Shown: positions 22,137 through 33,304 of the stretch, one piece after another | Position numbering within the stretch: the first letter of the stretch is position 1 | How the letters are laid out: every line of letters starts with the position of its first letter | Source of the DNA: Brassica napus | Taxonomy: Eukaryota > Streptophyta > Magnoliopsida > Brassicales > Brassicaceae | DNA length: 64,000 nt | Assembly (NCBI RefSeq): GCF_020379485.1 | Contig: NW_026014664.1 | Span: forward strand, 56,155 to 120,154 | Direction: 5' to 3' | Notes under the pieces: model-generated | Told to the model about the DNA's origin: nothing | Databases searched by the model: none | The model's input: only the letters and a program-made list of their open reading frames with translations | Program-made: the position numbers and the translations under genes

Positions 22137-24566
22137 ATGGGAGACCTAAATGGTTGTCCAACACAAGCCGAGATCAATGCTCAGCTGATGGCTAACCATG
22201 CTGAACTCCAAGCCGCCCTGGCTACTGTGACTGAGCAGCTGGCTCAGATAGCAGGAAGGGATAGAGCTAATGTTCCACGGCCAAGGAGGAGAAACCAACC
22301 CATTCCGGAAGAACAACAGTCCCAATCCAGTGAGGACAACTCGGACACTGACCGTACCGAACCAGAAGAGCCGCGGCGTGAAGGAGCCGGACGTGGGAAC
22401 CGACGGGAGTATCGGGTCCAAGGCGATGCAAGCCCGGTCCGAAGGAGATTCAGAGACGATGAAGTAGCTTGGCAGGGAGGCAAGGATCTCAAACTTACTC
22501 CTCCAACCTTTGCTGGAAAGGTTGACCCGGACGCCTACATCGAATGGGAGAGGCGCATGGAGTACATCTTTGAGTACTACCGCTATACCGAGGCCAAGAA
22601 GATCGCTTTAGCCGCAGCCCAACTGACGGACAATGCCCTAACCTGGTGGGACAGGGAAGTAGCCGAGGTTGGCAGAGTCTATAGGATCGAGACTTGGGAT
22701 GAGATGCGAGCTAAGCTCCGTGCAAGGTATATTCCCTCATACTATCAGCGGGACTTACTAAAACGTTTTCGCAAGTTGTCTCAGGGTACTAGGTCCGTAG
22801 AGGAGTACTTTGAGGAGTTTGAGGCTCTCAAGAACAAGCTCAGGACGCGCGAGACCGAAGAGGTTATGATGGCTCAGTTCTTGGAAGGCCTTCAAGACCG
22901 CATCGCTCGCAAGGTGGAGAGGCAGACCTACGTCAACTTCAATGATCTCCTCCACTATGCCATACAGGCCGAGCAGCACATTAAAAGGAAGAACGCCTCT
23001 AGTGCCAGGAACAAGACGCCATGGGCTTCATCCGGATCCAAGGGGGCTGAGAAGAACAAATCCATTGAAGTGGAAAACCGGTTCAAGAAGAGCCAAACCG
23101 ACCAGTCCAAACCAGGTTCATCCGAACCAGGTAAGGGACAAACACAAGCTCAAAGAACTCGTGATATTACTTGTTTCAAATGTCAGGGGAAGGGGCACTA
23201 CGCCAGGGACTGTCCGAACAAGCGTGTCATGATCCTTAAGGCAGACGGCGAGTATGAGTCCCAAGACGAGGCCGATGTAGAGATGGCTGACTCAGGAGAC
23301 GAGATAGTGGACTATGCTGAAACTGGTGAGCTACTGGTGGTCAGACGAGCTCTCAGTGCTCTCTTTGATCCAGAAACCGTCCAACGAGAGAACATCTTCC
23401 ATACTAGATGTAGCGTGGAAGGCAAGGTATGTAGTCTAATTATTGATGGTGGCTCTTGCACTAACGTGGCCAGCAGGTACCTTGTTGAGAAGTTAGGACT
23501 AGCAAAGTTGCCACACCCCAGGCCATACAAGCTCAAGTGGCTCAATGATGAGACGGAGCTTAAAATCTCGGAGCAAGTTGTTGTTTCCTTTTGTATTGGT
23601 AAGTACCAGGACCAGGTGAAGTGTGATGTGGTTCCTATGCAAGCCGGTCATCTACTGTTAGGGAGGCCTTGGCAGTTTGACAAGGAGACTATTCACCATG
23701 GGAGGACTAACATCTACAGCTTTACCCACAACAACAAGAAGCACAGCCTGGCTCCTCTCAGTCCACAAGAGGTGTACGAGATGCAGAGGGCCATGGATCA
23801 GTCTGGATTGTTTAGTAAAACTAACCTTTACATCTCTTCTAGTAAATTGATTAAATCATTGCAGCAAGACACACAGGTGCTACTAATGGTTTTCAAGGAA
23901 GGTTGTTTTGCAGGTTTTGAGGCACCAGATTGTCCAGCTGAGATGCAAGGACTAATGGACCAGTACAAGGACGTGTTCCCTGAAGAGATACCAGCCGGCC
24001 TACCACCCCTCCGAGGCATCGAACATCAGATAGACTTTGTGCCAGGCGCCCCACTTCCAAACCGAGCCGCATACCGAGTCAATCCGGAGGAGGCTAAGGA
24101 GCTGGAGAGACAGGTCCAAGACCTCATGGACAAGGGATACATTCGAGAGAGTCTCAGCCCATGTGCAGTACCCGTCCTATTGGTGCCTAAGAAGGATGGA
24201 ACATGGCGTATGTGTGTTGATTGCCGAGCCATCAACAACATCACCATAAAATATCGGTACCCCATTCCTAGACTTGATGATATGTTAGATGAACTGAGTG
24301 GTTCCACTGTGTTTTCCAAGATTGATCTTAGGAGTGGCTATCACCAAGTTCGGATGAAGGAGGGAGACGAGTGGAAGACTGCTTTCAAGACCAAGCAAGG
24401 CTTGTATGAGTGGCTGGTGATGCCCTTTGGTCTTACCAACGCCCCTAGTACCTTCATGAGGCTTATGAACGAGGTTCTAAGGCCTTACATTGGTAAATTT
24501 GTGGTTGTCTATTTTGATGACATATTGATTATAGTCAGTGCTTATCCGATCACATTAGCCATGTAG
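22137..24566 (+). CDS. Gag-protease-reverse transcriptase of element 2 (frameshifted at its end)
   Basis: I chose the ATG at 22137 for its CCATGG context. Residues 1-110 form an acidic/Arg-rich leader, and a gag core ([30 protein letters not shown]) follows. One CCHC knuckle reads [14 protein letters not shown] (about 23171-23212). The protease active site is [16 protein letters not shown] in place of DTGS/DSGA, with [10 protein letters not shown] as the flap block. Reverse transcriptase has [45 protein letters not shown] and catalytic YFDD at 24510-24521. A one-base loss in a T-run just after the YFDD box (about 24532) sends the frame to a stop at 24566. Otherwise the first 800 residues look intact. 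Confidence 0.9.
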   Translation: MGDLNGCPTQAEINAQLMANHAELQAALATVTEQLAQIAGRDRANVPRPRRRNQPIPEEQQSQSSEDNSDTDRTEPEEPRREGAGRGNRREYRVQGDASPVRRRFRDDEVAWQGGKDLKLTPPTFAGKVDPDAYIEWERRMEYIFEYYRYTEAKKIALAAAQLTDNALTWWDREVAEVGRVYRIETWDEMRAKLRARYIPSYYQRDLLKRFRKLSQGTRSVEEYFEEFEALKNKLRTRETEEVMMAQFLEGLQDRIARKVERQTYVNFNDLLHYAIQAEQHIKRKNASSARNKTPWASSGSKGAEKNKSIEVENRFKKSQTDQSKPGSSEPGKGQTQAQRTRDITCFKCQGKGHYARDCPNKRVMILKADGEYESQDEADVEMADSGDEIVDYAETGELLVVRRALSALFDPETVQRENIFHTRCSVEGKVCSLIIDGGSCTNVASRYLVEKLGLAKLPHPRPYKLKWLNDETELKISEQVVVSFCIGKYQDQVKCDVVPMQAGHLLLGRPWQFDKETIHHGRTNIYSFTHNNKKHSLAPLSPQEVYEMQRAMDQSGLFSKTNLYISSSKLIKSLQQDTQVLLMVFKEGCFAGFEAPDCPAEMQGLMDQYKDVFPEEIPAGLPPLRGIEHQIDFVPGAPLPNRAAYRVNPEEAKELERQVQDLMDKGYIRESLSPCAVPVLLVPKKDGTWRMCVDCRAINNITIKYRYPIPRLDDMLDELSGSTVFSKIDLRSGYHQVRMKEGDEWKTAFKTKQGLYEWLVMPFGLTNAPSTFMRLMNEVLRPYIGKFVVVYFDDILIIVSAYPITLAM

Positions 24567-24574
24567 AACAGGTT

Positions 24575-25543
24575 TTGAAGGCTCTCAGGCAGGAAGGACT
24601 CTTTGCCAATCTCAAGAAGTGTGTATTTTGCACTGACCAGTTAATATTTTTAGGCTTTGTTGTGAGCTCACAGGGTTTGAAGGTCGATGAGGAGAAGATC
24701 AAGGCCATCCAAGACTGGCCCACACCGACCACTATTGGGCAAGTCCGAAGTTTCCATGGCCTAGCCAGCTTCTATAGGCGGTTTGTCAAGGACTTCAGCA
24801 CCATTGCTGCACCCATGACCTCAGTGATCAAGAAGAATGTATCCTTTGTTTGGGGCCCTGCCCAAGAGGAGTCTTTCAACAAGCTTAAATATAGTTTAAC
24901 TCATGCACCCGTTCTTACACTCCCTGATTTTAATAAAACCTTTGAGATTGAGTGTGATGCATCAGGTACAGGCATTGGAGCTGTCCTCACTCAAGGGGGC
25001 CGACCAGTGGCATTCTTTAGTGAGAAACTGAGTGGAGCTGCCCTCAACTACCCAACCTATGACAAAGAGCTATACGCTCTAGTAAGGTCCCTTGAAACTT
25101 GGCAGCATTACCTTTTGTCTAAGGAATTTGTTATTCATACAGATCATGAGACACTTAAGCACTTGAGGGGACAGACCACACTCAAGAAGAGGCACGCCAG
25201 ATGGCTCGAGTTCGTGGAGACCTTTCCCTATGTGATCAAGTACAAGAAGGGCAAGGACAATGTGGTGGCCGATGCACTGTCCCGGAGACACACTCTCATT
25301 GTGACTATGGAGGCCAAGATCATGGGTTTCGAACATATTAAAGAATCTTATGCCACTGATCTTGATTTTAATGAAGTTTTCAGGAACACTGAGAAGGGGG
25401 CTTTTGGTCCATACTACCAGCATGAGGGGTTCCTGTTCAAGGGAAAGAGGCTGTGCATTCCCAAAGGAGCCATGAGGGAACTGCTGGTTCGGGAGGCCCA
25501 TGGTGGCGGCCTCATGGGACACTTTGGTCGGGACAAACCTTGA
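24575..25543 (+). CDS. RT thumb, RNase H and integrase N-terminus of element 2
   Basis: This continues the polymerase after the break at about 24532. Order: [34 protein letters not shown], RNase H with [37 protein letters not shown] and [10 protein letters not shown], then [13 protein letters not shown]. The start of the integrase zinc domain supplies the two histidines ([13 protein letters not shown]). The frame stops at 25541-25543 after a one-base loss in an A-run (about 25536). The remaining integrase is in the frame starting 25453. Confidence 0.88.
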   Translation: MKALRQEGLFANLKKCVFCTDQLIFLGFVVSSQGLKVDEEKIKAIQDWPTPTTIGQVRSFHGLASFYRRFVKDFSTIAAPMTSVIKKNVSFVWGPAQEESFNKLKYSLTHAPVLTLPDFNKTFEIECDASGTGIGAVLTQGGRPVAFFSEKLSGAALNYPTYDKELYALVRSLETWQHYLLSKEFVIHTDHETLKHLRGQTTLKKRHARWLEFVETFPYVIKYKKGKDNVVADALSRRHTLIVTMEAKIMGFEHIKESYATDLDFNEVFRNTEKGAFGPYYQHEGFLFKGKRLCIPKGAMRELLVREAHGGGLMGHFGRDKP

Positions 25544-26427
25544 GTGTCCTAACTGAACATTTCTTTTGGCCAAACATGAAGAGGGATGTGGAGAGCATAT
25601 GCGCCAAGTGCACTACTTGCCTTAAAACCAAGTCCAGGTCACATCCTTACGGTTTACAAATGCCATTACCGATTCCTAACCACCCTTGGGTAGACATTTC
25701 TATGGACTTTGTGCTGGGTTTACCCAAGATAAACCACAAGGATTCCATTTTTGTAGTGGTAGACAGGTTCTCCAAGATGGCCCATTTCATAGCCTGTAAC
25801 ACCACTAATGATGCCACTCAGACCGCCGACCTATTCTTCAAAGAAGTGGTCCGACTACATGGAGTTCCTCGAACCATTGTGTCTGACCGTGATGCCAAGT
25901 TCCTCAGCCATTTCTGGAGGACACTATGGGGCAAGTTCGGAACCAAGCTACTATTCTCGACCACTTGCCATCCCCAGACCGACGGCCAGACTGAGGTAGT
26001 AAACCGTACGCTTTCTCAACTGTTGAGAGCTACGGTCGGTAAGAATTTAAGAAATTGGTTGTCTTGTTTGCCTTTTGTTGAGTTTGCTTATAACCATGCT
26101 AGGCACTCTACTACTAACCTGTCACCTTTTGAGATTGTTTATGGGTTTCAGCCAGAGACTCCTTTAGACTTCACCGAACTGCCCAGCTCCATGTACCGCA
26201 GTCGTGATGGAGTCGCCAAGGCAGAGTTTGTTAAGAATATGCACCTGAAGGTCAAGGAGAGGATAGAGGCCAAGGCGGCTAAGGTCAAGGCCAAGTATGA
26301 CCAGAAGAGGAAGGAGGTACTGTTCGAACCCGGGACTTGGTGTGGTTACACATGCGGCCCGAGAGGTTTCCAGAAGCCCGGAAGTCCAAGCTCTCTCCTC
26401 GTGGGACAGGACCATTCCGCATCCTAA
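25453..26427 (+). CDS. integrase core of element 2
   Basis: The authentic part begins at about 25543. Cysteines of the zinc domain are in [10 protein letters not shown]. The DDE catalytic set is visible as Asp in [10 protein letters not shown], Asp in IVSDRDAKF and Glu in [10 protein letters not shown]. The core ends with [20 protein letters not shown]. The helical linker ([20 protein letters not shown]) follows. A one-base loss in a G-run near 26333 diverts the last residues to a stop at 26427; the correct continuation is the frame from 26337. Confidence 0.88.
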   Translation: MHSQRSHEGTAGSGGPWWRPHGTLWSGQTLSVLTEHFFWPNMKRDVESICAKCTTCLKTKSRSHPYGLQMPLPIPNHPWVDISMDFVLGLPKINHKDSIFVVVDRFSKMAHFIACNTTNDATQTADLFFKEVVRLHGVPRTIVSDRDAKFLSHFWRTLWGKFGTKLLFSTTCHPQTDGQTEVVNRTLSQLLRATVGKNLRNWLSCLPFVEFAYNHARHSTTNLSPFEIVYGFQPETPLDFTELPSSMYRSRDGVAKAEFVKNMHLKVKERIEAKAAKVKAKYDQKRKEVLFEPGTWCGYTCGPRGFQKPGSPSSLLVGQDHSAS

Positions 26428-26912
26428 AGAAGATCAACGACAATGCCTATATCCTTGACCTCCCAGCTGAATTTAAAATTTCACATACTTTCAATGTCTC
26501 GGATTTGTCTCCTTTCCATGCAGATAGTAATGATGACTTTGCAGATGATGGTGTTCTGAGGCCAGAACCTCCTCAAGAGGGAGGGAATGATGAGGCCATC
26601 CAAGTAGAGGTTCCCATAGTTAGGCGCGGTCCGACTACCCGGAGTGGAACCAGGGCCTTGCGAGAAGGTTTCACCAAAGCTGTCCAGCATATCCTTGATC
26701 AAGATGGACAGACTGACCAGGACCAGCTGCTGATTGAGAAGATGGTCCAGTTGAAGATTCAAGATCAAGCCGGCCCAAAGGAGGTTCAGGACGCGGCCGA
26801 CCCGATCCAGTTCAGACTCAACCAAGCCGGACTTATCATTTCCACATCCGAGCTTGGTCCAGACTCAGTTTCCATTTCATCCACTCCAACTCTTCCCGGT
26901 TCTGAGATCTAG
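26337..26912 (+). CDS. integrase C-terminal domain and tail of element 2
   Basis: Starts in [19 protein letters not shown], then the GPF module ([20 protein letters not shown]) and the conserved [14 protein letters not shown]. No chromodomain follows. Instead there is an acidic tail with [18 protein letters not shown], the GPxTR-like ending seen in CRM and some other gypsy groups. It ends at TAG 26910-26912, nine bases before the polypurine run. Confidence 0.85.
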   Translation: MVWLHMRPERFPEARKSKLSPRGTGPFRILKKINDNAYILDLPAEFKISHTFNVSDLSPFHADSNDDFADDGVLRPEPPQEGGNDEAIQVEVPIVRRGPTTRSGTRALREGFTKAVQHILDQDGQTDQDQLLIEKMVQLKIQDQAGPKEVQDAADPIQFRLNQAGLIISTSELGPDSVSISSTPTLPGSEI

Positions 26913-26920
26913 CCAACCAC

Positions 26921-26930
26921 CAAGGGGAGT
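26921..26930 (+). other. polypurine tract of element 2
   Basis: The run CAAGGGGAGT, just after the stop codon and four bases before the inferred LTR start, is the best candidate for the plus-strand primer. Confidence 0.6.
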
Positions 26931-26934
26931 AGCA

Positions 26935-27767
26935 TGTGTTGTACTCTTTTTCCTCACCAGGTTTTGTCCCATTGGGTTTTCTTGGTAAGGTTTTAATGAG
27001 GCAACATGCAAGCATGCTATTAGCCTTGGTCTAGGCCTTCTCAAACCGACAACCAGATGTCTGGTTTATTTTAATTTATTTGGTTAAGACTTTGGGCTAA
27101 TGTTTCAGCCTCATTTTCGGCCAGCTTGTTTAAGGCCTTTTATCTTTGAGTCTCATAAGGGATAAACCCTATATAACTCCACTAAGTTGGCGATTTTTGC
27201 CTAAGTCTTTTATGAAATAATTTTGCCTTTGCAAACCTAAAACCCTAAGTCTTTTTCTGTGAGAAACAAGAGAGAGCAGCCGAATCTTATCAAGCTTCAA
27301 ACCACCAAGCTTGTGGCGATTCTTCACCTCCATTCCATCCATCGATTTGCCTTGAGAGTGATACACATCCAGCAAGCCAAATCCCATAGCTATCCACCTC
27401 CATCCACTGTTCTTGTTGAGAGAGATACACATCCAGCAACAAGGATCCATCCCCCATACTTCTATCCTTCTTTTATTTTGTTTTAACTTGCATCATAGAG
27501 TTCTAGATTTTTCCATTCATTATAAAAATCCATAAAAAGTCATATTTGCTTCTGTTCTTCATTAATCATATTGTTTACTTTCTGTTCATTATTTTGATTC
27601 ATAAAAACTCATAAAAATAGCATCCTTTTGTTTCAGGAACCAGATCGGCCATCTCCCACTCCATCGCGTCCGTCTAGCCGTCCCATAGCCGTCCGTCCGT
27701 CCTGTCCGGTCCGAGTTCTCGAACCTCAGACCGTCCATCCGTGCAGTCTGATTCTTGGCCTGTATCA
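26935..27767 (+). repeat. 3' LTR of element 2 (about 833 bp)
   Basis: Near-identical to 20900-21733. It ends TGTATCA at 27767 and joins the satellite without a spacer (next bases TGTGTGTCTGTG). TATATAA is at 27170-27176. Confidence 0.85.
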
Positions 27768-30402
27768 TGTGTGTCTGTGTGTTTCCGTCAACACACACAG
27801 GACGTCAGCGAGTGTCCGTGTGTGTCCGTCAGCACACACAGGACGTCCGTGGCTGTCCATCAGTACACATATCAGCACGTTGGTCCTTGGACTCAGCACG
27901 CTGACCCCCTTCATGTGGACTATTCGGGTGATTTTGGCCCACGTGGGCTGTCTGTTCAGTACACACAGGACGTTCGTGGGAGTCCGCCAGCACACACAGG
28001 ACATCTGTGGCTGTTCGTGTGTCTCCGTGTGTGTCTGTCAGTGTTCGTCAGCACACACAGGTCGTCTGTGGCTGTTCATCAGTACACATATCAGCACGTT
28101 GGTCCTTGGACTCAGGACGCTGGCCCTTCCCGTGGACTGTTTGGGTGATTTTGGCCCATGTGGGCTGTCTGTTCAGTACACACAGGACGTCCGTGGGTGT
28201 CCGCTAGCACACAGGACGTCCGTGGCTGTATGTGGCTGTCCGTCAGCACACACAGGACGTCTGTGGCTGTCCGTGTGTGTCTGTGTGTGTCCGTCAGCAC
28301 ACACAGGACGTCTGTGGGTGTCCGTCAGCACACACAGGACGTCTGTGAGTGTCCGTCAGCACACACAGGACGTCCGTGTGTGTTCGTCAGCACACACAGG
28401 TTGTTCGTGGCTGGCCGTGTGTGTCCGTGTGTGTCCGTCAGCACACACAGGATGTATGTGGCTGTCCATCAGTACACATATCAGCATGCTGGCCCTTCCC
28501 GTGGACTGTTCGGGTGAAATTGGCCCACGTGGGCTGTCTGTTGAGTACACACAGGACGTCTGTGGGTGTCCGTCCGCACACAGGACGTCTGTGTGTGTCC
28601 GTCAGCACACACAGGATGTCCGTGGCTGTCCGTGTGTGTCTGTGTGCATCCATCAGCACACACAGGACGTCCGTGGCTGTCTATCAGTACACATATCACC
28701 ACGTTGGTCCTTGGACTCAGCACGCTGACCCTTCCCGTGGACTGTTTGGGTGATTTTGGCCAAAGTGGGCTGTCTGTTCAGTACACACAGAACGTCCGTT
28801 GGTGTCCGCCAGCACACACAGGACGTCTGTGGCTGTCCGTGGCTGTCCATCAGCAGACACAGGACGTCCGTGGCCGTTCGTGTGTGTCCGTGTGTGTCGG
28901 TCAGCACACACAGGTCGTCTGTGGCTGTCCGTGTGTGTCCGTATGTGTCCGTCACCACACAAAGGACGTCTGTGGCTGTCCATCCGTTCACATATCAGCA
29001 TGTTGGTCCTTGGACTCAGCACGCTGACCCTTCCCGTGGACTGTTTGGGTGATTTTGGTCCACGTGGGCTGTCTGTTCAGTACACACAGGACGTCCGTGG
29101 GTGTCCGCCAGCACACAAAGGATGTCTGTGGCTGTCCGTGTGTGTCCGTCAGCACACACATGACGTTCGTGGCCGTCCATCAGTACACATATCAGCACCC
29201 TGGTCCTTGGACTCAGCATGCTGGCCCTTCCCGTGGACTGTTCGGGTGATTTTAGCCCACGTGGGCTGTCTGTTCAGTACACCCACGACGTCTGTGGGTG
29301 TCCATCAGCACACACAGGACGTCCGTGTGTGTCCGTCAGCACACACAGGACGTCTGTGGCTGTCCGTGTGTGTCCATCAGCACACACAGGACGTCCGTGG
29401 CTGTCCATCAGTACACATATCAGCACGCTAACCGTTCCCGTGGACTGTTTGGGTAATTTTGGCCCAATTGTCCGCCAGCACACACAGGACGTATGTGGCT
29501 GTCTGTGGCTGTCCATCAGCAGACACAGGACGTCTGTGGCTGTCCGTGTGTGTCCGTCAGCACACACAGGACGTCCGTTGCTGTCCGTGTGTGTCCGTAT
29601 GTGTCCGTCAGCACACACAGGACATCTGTGGCTGTCCATCAGTACACATATCAGCACGTTGGTCCTCGGACTCAGCACGCTGACCCTACCCGTGGACTGT
29701 TCGGGTGATATTGCCCCACGTGGGCTGTCTGTTTAGTACACACAGGACGTCCGTGGGTGTCCGCCAGCACACACATGACGTCCGTGGCTGTCCGTGTGTG
29801 TCCTTCCGTCTCCGTCAGAACACACAGGTCGTCCGTGGCTGTTCATCAGTACACATATCAGCACGTTGGTCCTTGGACTCAGGACGCTGGCCCTTCCCGT
29901 GGACTGTTTGGGTGATTTTGGCCCACGTGGGCTGTCTGTTTAGTACACACAGGACGTCCGTGGGTGTCCGCCAGCACACACAGGATGTCCATGGCTGTCC
30001 GTGGCTGTCCGTCAGCACACACAGGACGTCTGTGGCTGTCCGTGTGTGTCCGTCAGCACACACAGGACGTTCGTGGCTGGCCTTATGTGTCCGTGTGTGT
30101 CCGTCAGCACACACAGGACGTCTGTGGCTGTCCATCAGTACACATATAAGGACGCTGGTCCTTAGACTCAGCATGCTGGCCCTTCCCGTGGACTGTTCGG
30201 GTGAAATTGGCCCACGTGGGCTGTCTGTTGAGTACACACAGGACGTCTGTGGGTGTCCGTCAGCACACACAGGACGTCCGTGTGTGTCCGTCAGCACACA
30301 CAGGACGTTCGTGGCTGTCTGTGTGTGTCTGTGTGTGTCCATCAGCACACACATGACGTCCGTGGCTGTCCATCAGTACACACATCACCACGTTGGTCCT
30401 TG
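27768..30402. repeat. satellite block C
   Basis: Core plus 31-bp-unit architecture as in block A, with some copies having a shortened core (for example 28480-28500, 29430). It is interrupted at 30403-30407 by the target-site duplication of a solo LTR. Confidence 0.95.
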
Positions 30403-33304
30403 GACTATGTAACACCCCGATCCGGCCGACTAGGCCGTGGTCGAAGCCTTACGTCGCTCGGTCCACTACCTGGCCGAACCTCTTAATTTTTGCCCTTTAT
30501 TTATAATATCGCCTAAAGGCAAGGGCTAACTTAAACCTTAGCTAAAGACTTCCCTAGTCATTAATAGCATAGATCCTTTCAACAGATACGCAGCGGATTA
30601 TTCTCTAGTTAACCATTGGTCTAAAACCAATCTAACACTTGTCTGGTCGAATCACCTTAGCCTTGGCCAGTTTACGCAACTACCAATTAGCTTAAAGGTC
30701 AATCCTAAACCCAAACCAAGCCATACGATTCGGAGGTTCCATTCCCCTAAACCATTTTATCTAGATCTACATAAGTAAATGCTAGATCATACCTTTGCCA
30801 CATCTATGGAGCTTATTAGCTCATCGGTCCTCCATTGACTCGAATTGCTCTTGCTTAACAACTGGACCACGATCACTCAATGATCTTACTTAAGGTCCTT
30901 ATCTTGACTCCTGCATCAAACAACTCCCCTAGGTACTTAGTCATTCAACCAACCATCCCCACAGACATAAGTAACATTTGAGAAGTCTTCGAAAGGATAA
31001 GGATATGTATTTGCCCTATCTCGGCTCAAGCACAATCCGAAATCCTTTTGCCTTATAGGCAATAGTACCAAGTCCATCTTCTGGACTGACAAAGCTCATG
31101 AGATCCTAAGTCAATCAACCAACCATCCTCACATGACTTGGACCTGATGAGTCATCATCTGGCCTGACCGGCCTTGGGACTAAACCCAGACAACATATAT
31201 GACTTGTTCATACCAACCGATGCATTCATTAATCAGGTTAGTACTGACACCTTAGACCATAATCCAGAGGTCAGGTCGTCCATACTCAACCATGATCAGA
31301 TCTTACACGGCTTTCCTTGAACAATCACACTTAGGCTGAGAATCTATGGTCTACGACACATAGTCCTAGCCATACACTTCGTCATGACTCTTAGCCAATC
31401 TCGAAGTTATCAACACCAAGGTTGATATCTAGAAGCATCACATCAATACTCTTACTCCAGAAACGTGACTATCCATACTAGTGTTCAGCCATCGGACCAT
31501 CGTCATGAAACATGATCCGACCACTAGACTTGATAAGCCATCGTCCACTTAGCATGTACTGATACAACCGGCCTTCCATTGCCATCATGTGGGTCTACTC
31601 CCTACATAAGGCATATGGCGCCTATCCTACTTACCAACCCAAAGTTGATTGTAAGATTTCCTACTTAGCCTTTGCGGCTAGAACCATCCACCCATAGTCG
31701 GATCGTCCATAGTCCCGTCTAACCGTCTGGTTAAGATCTAGGTGCGATCGGCCAGTTATAAGTCCGGCCCAAAGGCTCACGGACCTTCTAACCTGATCCG
31801 ACCCAAAGCCTGGATCCATACCACAGAGTAAGGCCCAAGACCAAACCGGATTGCCTTGCAACCGATCAGACCTTGCGACACAACACTCCGGTTAAACTAA
31901 CCGTCTGTCCGTTTGACTATGCAGCCGCGGACTGTCCACTTGGTTCGGCCTAAGCCTTGAACCAATGGCACCGTTTGGAACTCACACCATTTGGACACAC
32001 GTGCCTCTTGGAAACTCATGAACCTTGGCAACTCGCACCCATTCGGATGTTCCAACCGTTTGACCTAACCGTCCGTATGGACTGTCTAGTCCGTGCGTGT
32101 GTCCGGCCTATGGCCAAAAGACCACGCCTTAAACTACACAAGTCATGAACCATTGTGACTGTTCAGGGAAGGGTTGCAACCGTTCAGAACAGAAAAGAAC
32201 CGCCCCTATCCAATCGGATCACCTGAGGACGGTTTAGACCATGCGCGCGCCTAACTCATCGGTTATGGACCGCGACCGCATTACTCAACCAAAACCACGG
32301 TTATAACCAATCCCAACACATCAACAAGGCCACGCCAATGTACAGGAGGAGTAGAAGAAGAAATAGATGAAAATAATAAGAAGAATAGGACACAATCCAA
32401 ACGCCCATGGCTAGACCGGTTCGGACTGTCTGATGGTCTTAGCCGATGAGTCGGTGGATACCCCACTGACCCTATCTGACTGAACCATGGGGTTGGAGTC
32501 CTTCTCCAGACCTCTCTATATGCCTTGGGTATCCATAACCCCACGGCCTCCTCTCTCCTAAACCGTTCTCCTTGCCAGAGATACTAAACCACCACAACCG
32601 AGCCTTTTCCGGCTTGGATCCTCGGTTCTCATTGGGGGACCCCTTTGTTTAGGACGTGTGTCCTTTGTCTAATACAGAATGAGACTGAATAATACTCAAT
32701 GCATTGATCTCTGGTCGTGCATCCTATATATAGGCAACCAAAGGTCATGTGCGAAGGGACACATCCCTTCGAAGCATCCTTTTGGGACAGATCTTGGCCA
32801 TCGATTACAATCAACGGTCCAGATCATACCTGTTCGGAAATGGAAGGTTCCAGACCTTATAGGCACGCCAACCCAAGCCCAGACTTGATACCCAAGCCCA
32901 CGGCCTGTCCACAAGAGCCCAACGACTCATGGACCACATGGCCGGACCTCATGGCCCGCCACTGACCCGGACCCGGACCATCACCCCAAACCCGAACAGT
33001 CCATCGAGCTGAGATGAGCTGACTCCCAGCTGCCTCAGCTGAGTGAGCTAGTAGTCCAGCTAGTTGAGCTTGACCGAGCTACGTCTACCTGATCGAGCTT
33101 CTCATAAGCATCGCCCAGCTTCTGTACATCTTATCCTAGCTGACTTCTTTCTCTTATAAGGTTTAGTCTCAGCATCCTGACGTCCTTAACCTTCTATATT
33201 GGCCATGGAACGCTAGCCTTAAGGTCTTACGACCGGCTGGTTCATTTCCTCGAACCATGGCCGTCCCGACGATCCTTATCCAGGATCGTGGATGTTACAG
33301 ACTC
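30403..33304 (-). mobile_element. solo LTR, 2.9 kb, with 5-bp target-site duplication
   Basis: The LTR occupies 30408-33299, with TGTAACACCCC at the left edge and GGATGTTACA at the right edge, so both strands begin TG. The flanks are GACTA (30403-30407) and GACTC (33300-33304), a 5-bp duplication with one mismatch, inside the satellite core. The orientation is minus: its right end on the minus strand aligns with the start of the element 3 LTR family (ACGATCC..., then GGGACGGCCATGG), and its promoter-like TATA is at 32724-32733. No internal region remains, so it arose by LTR-LTR recombination. No gene inside; open frames are short and unconvincing. Confidence 0.85.
32724..32733 (-). promoter_or_regulatory. 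TATA-like box of solo LTR
   Basis: CTATATATAG is palindromic, so strand is set by the LTR orientation. It lies about 570 bases from the U3 end at 33299. Confidence 0.4.

Larger units (their letters stand above)
20554..27767 (+). mobile_element. CRM-like Ty3/gypsy chromovirus (element 2) with a partial upstream tandem copy
   Basis: The order is: last 324 bp of pol, LTR, primer site, gag-pol, LTR. The pol tail at 20554-20877 repeats 26589-26912, and the two LTRs differ at only about five positions. This is the structure of a head-to-tail tandem (internal-LTR-internal-LTR) whose left part was lost at a satellite joint. RT motifs and the absence of a chromodomain favour the CRM group, tentatively. 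No target-site duplication can be defined because the left end is truncated. Three one-base frameshifts interrupt pol. Confidence 0.85.

Noticed and set aside
25079..25573. 164-codon minus-strand frame over the RNase H-integrase region of element 2
   Set aside because: Shadow of the plus-strand pol frame, whose motifs are unmistakable.
28007..28460. TG-rich runs as telomere-like repeats
   Set aside because: The repeat unit is TGTGTGTCCG-based and has no resemblance to the plant TTTAGGG telomere motif.
32281..32965. Short ORFs inside the solo LTR
   Set aside because: All under 90 codons, overlapping on both strands, without motifs; they lie around the TATA-like box of the LTR.
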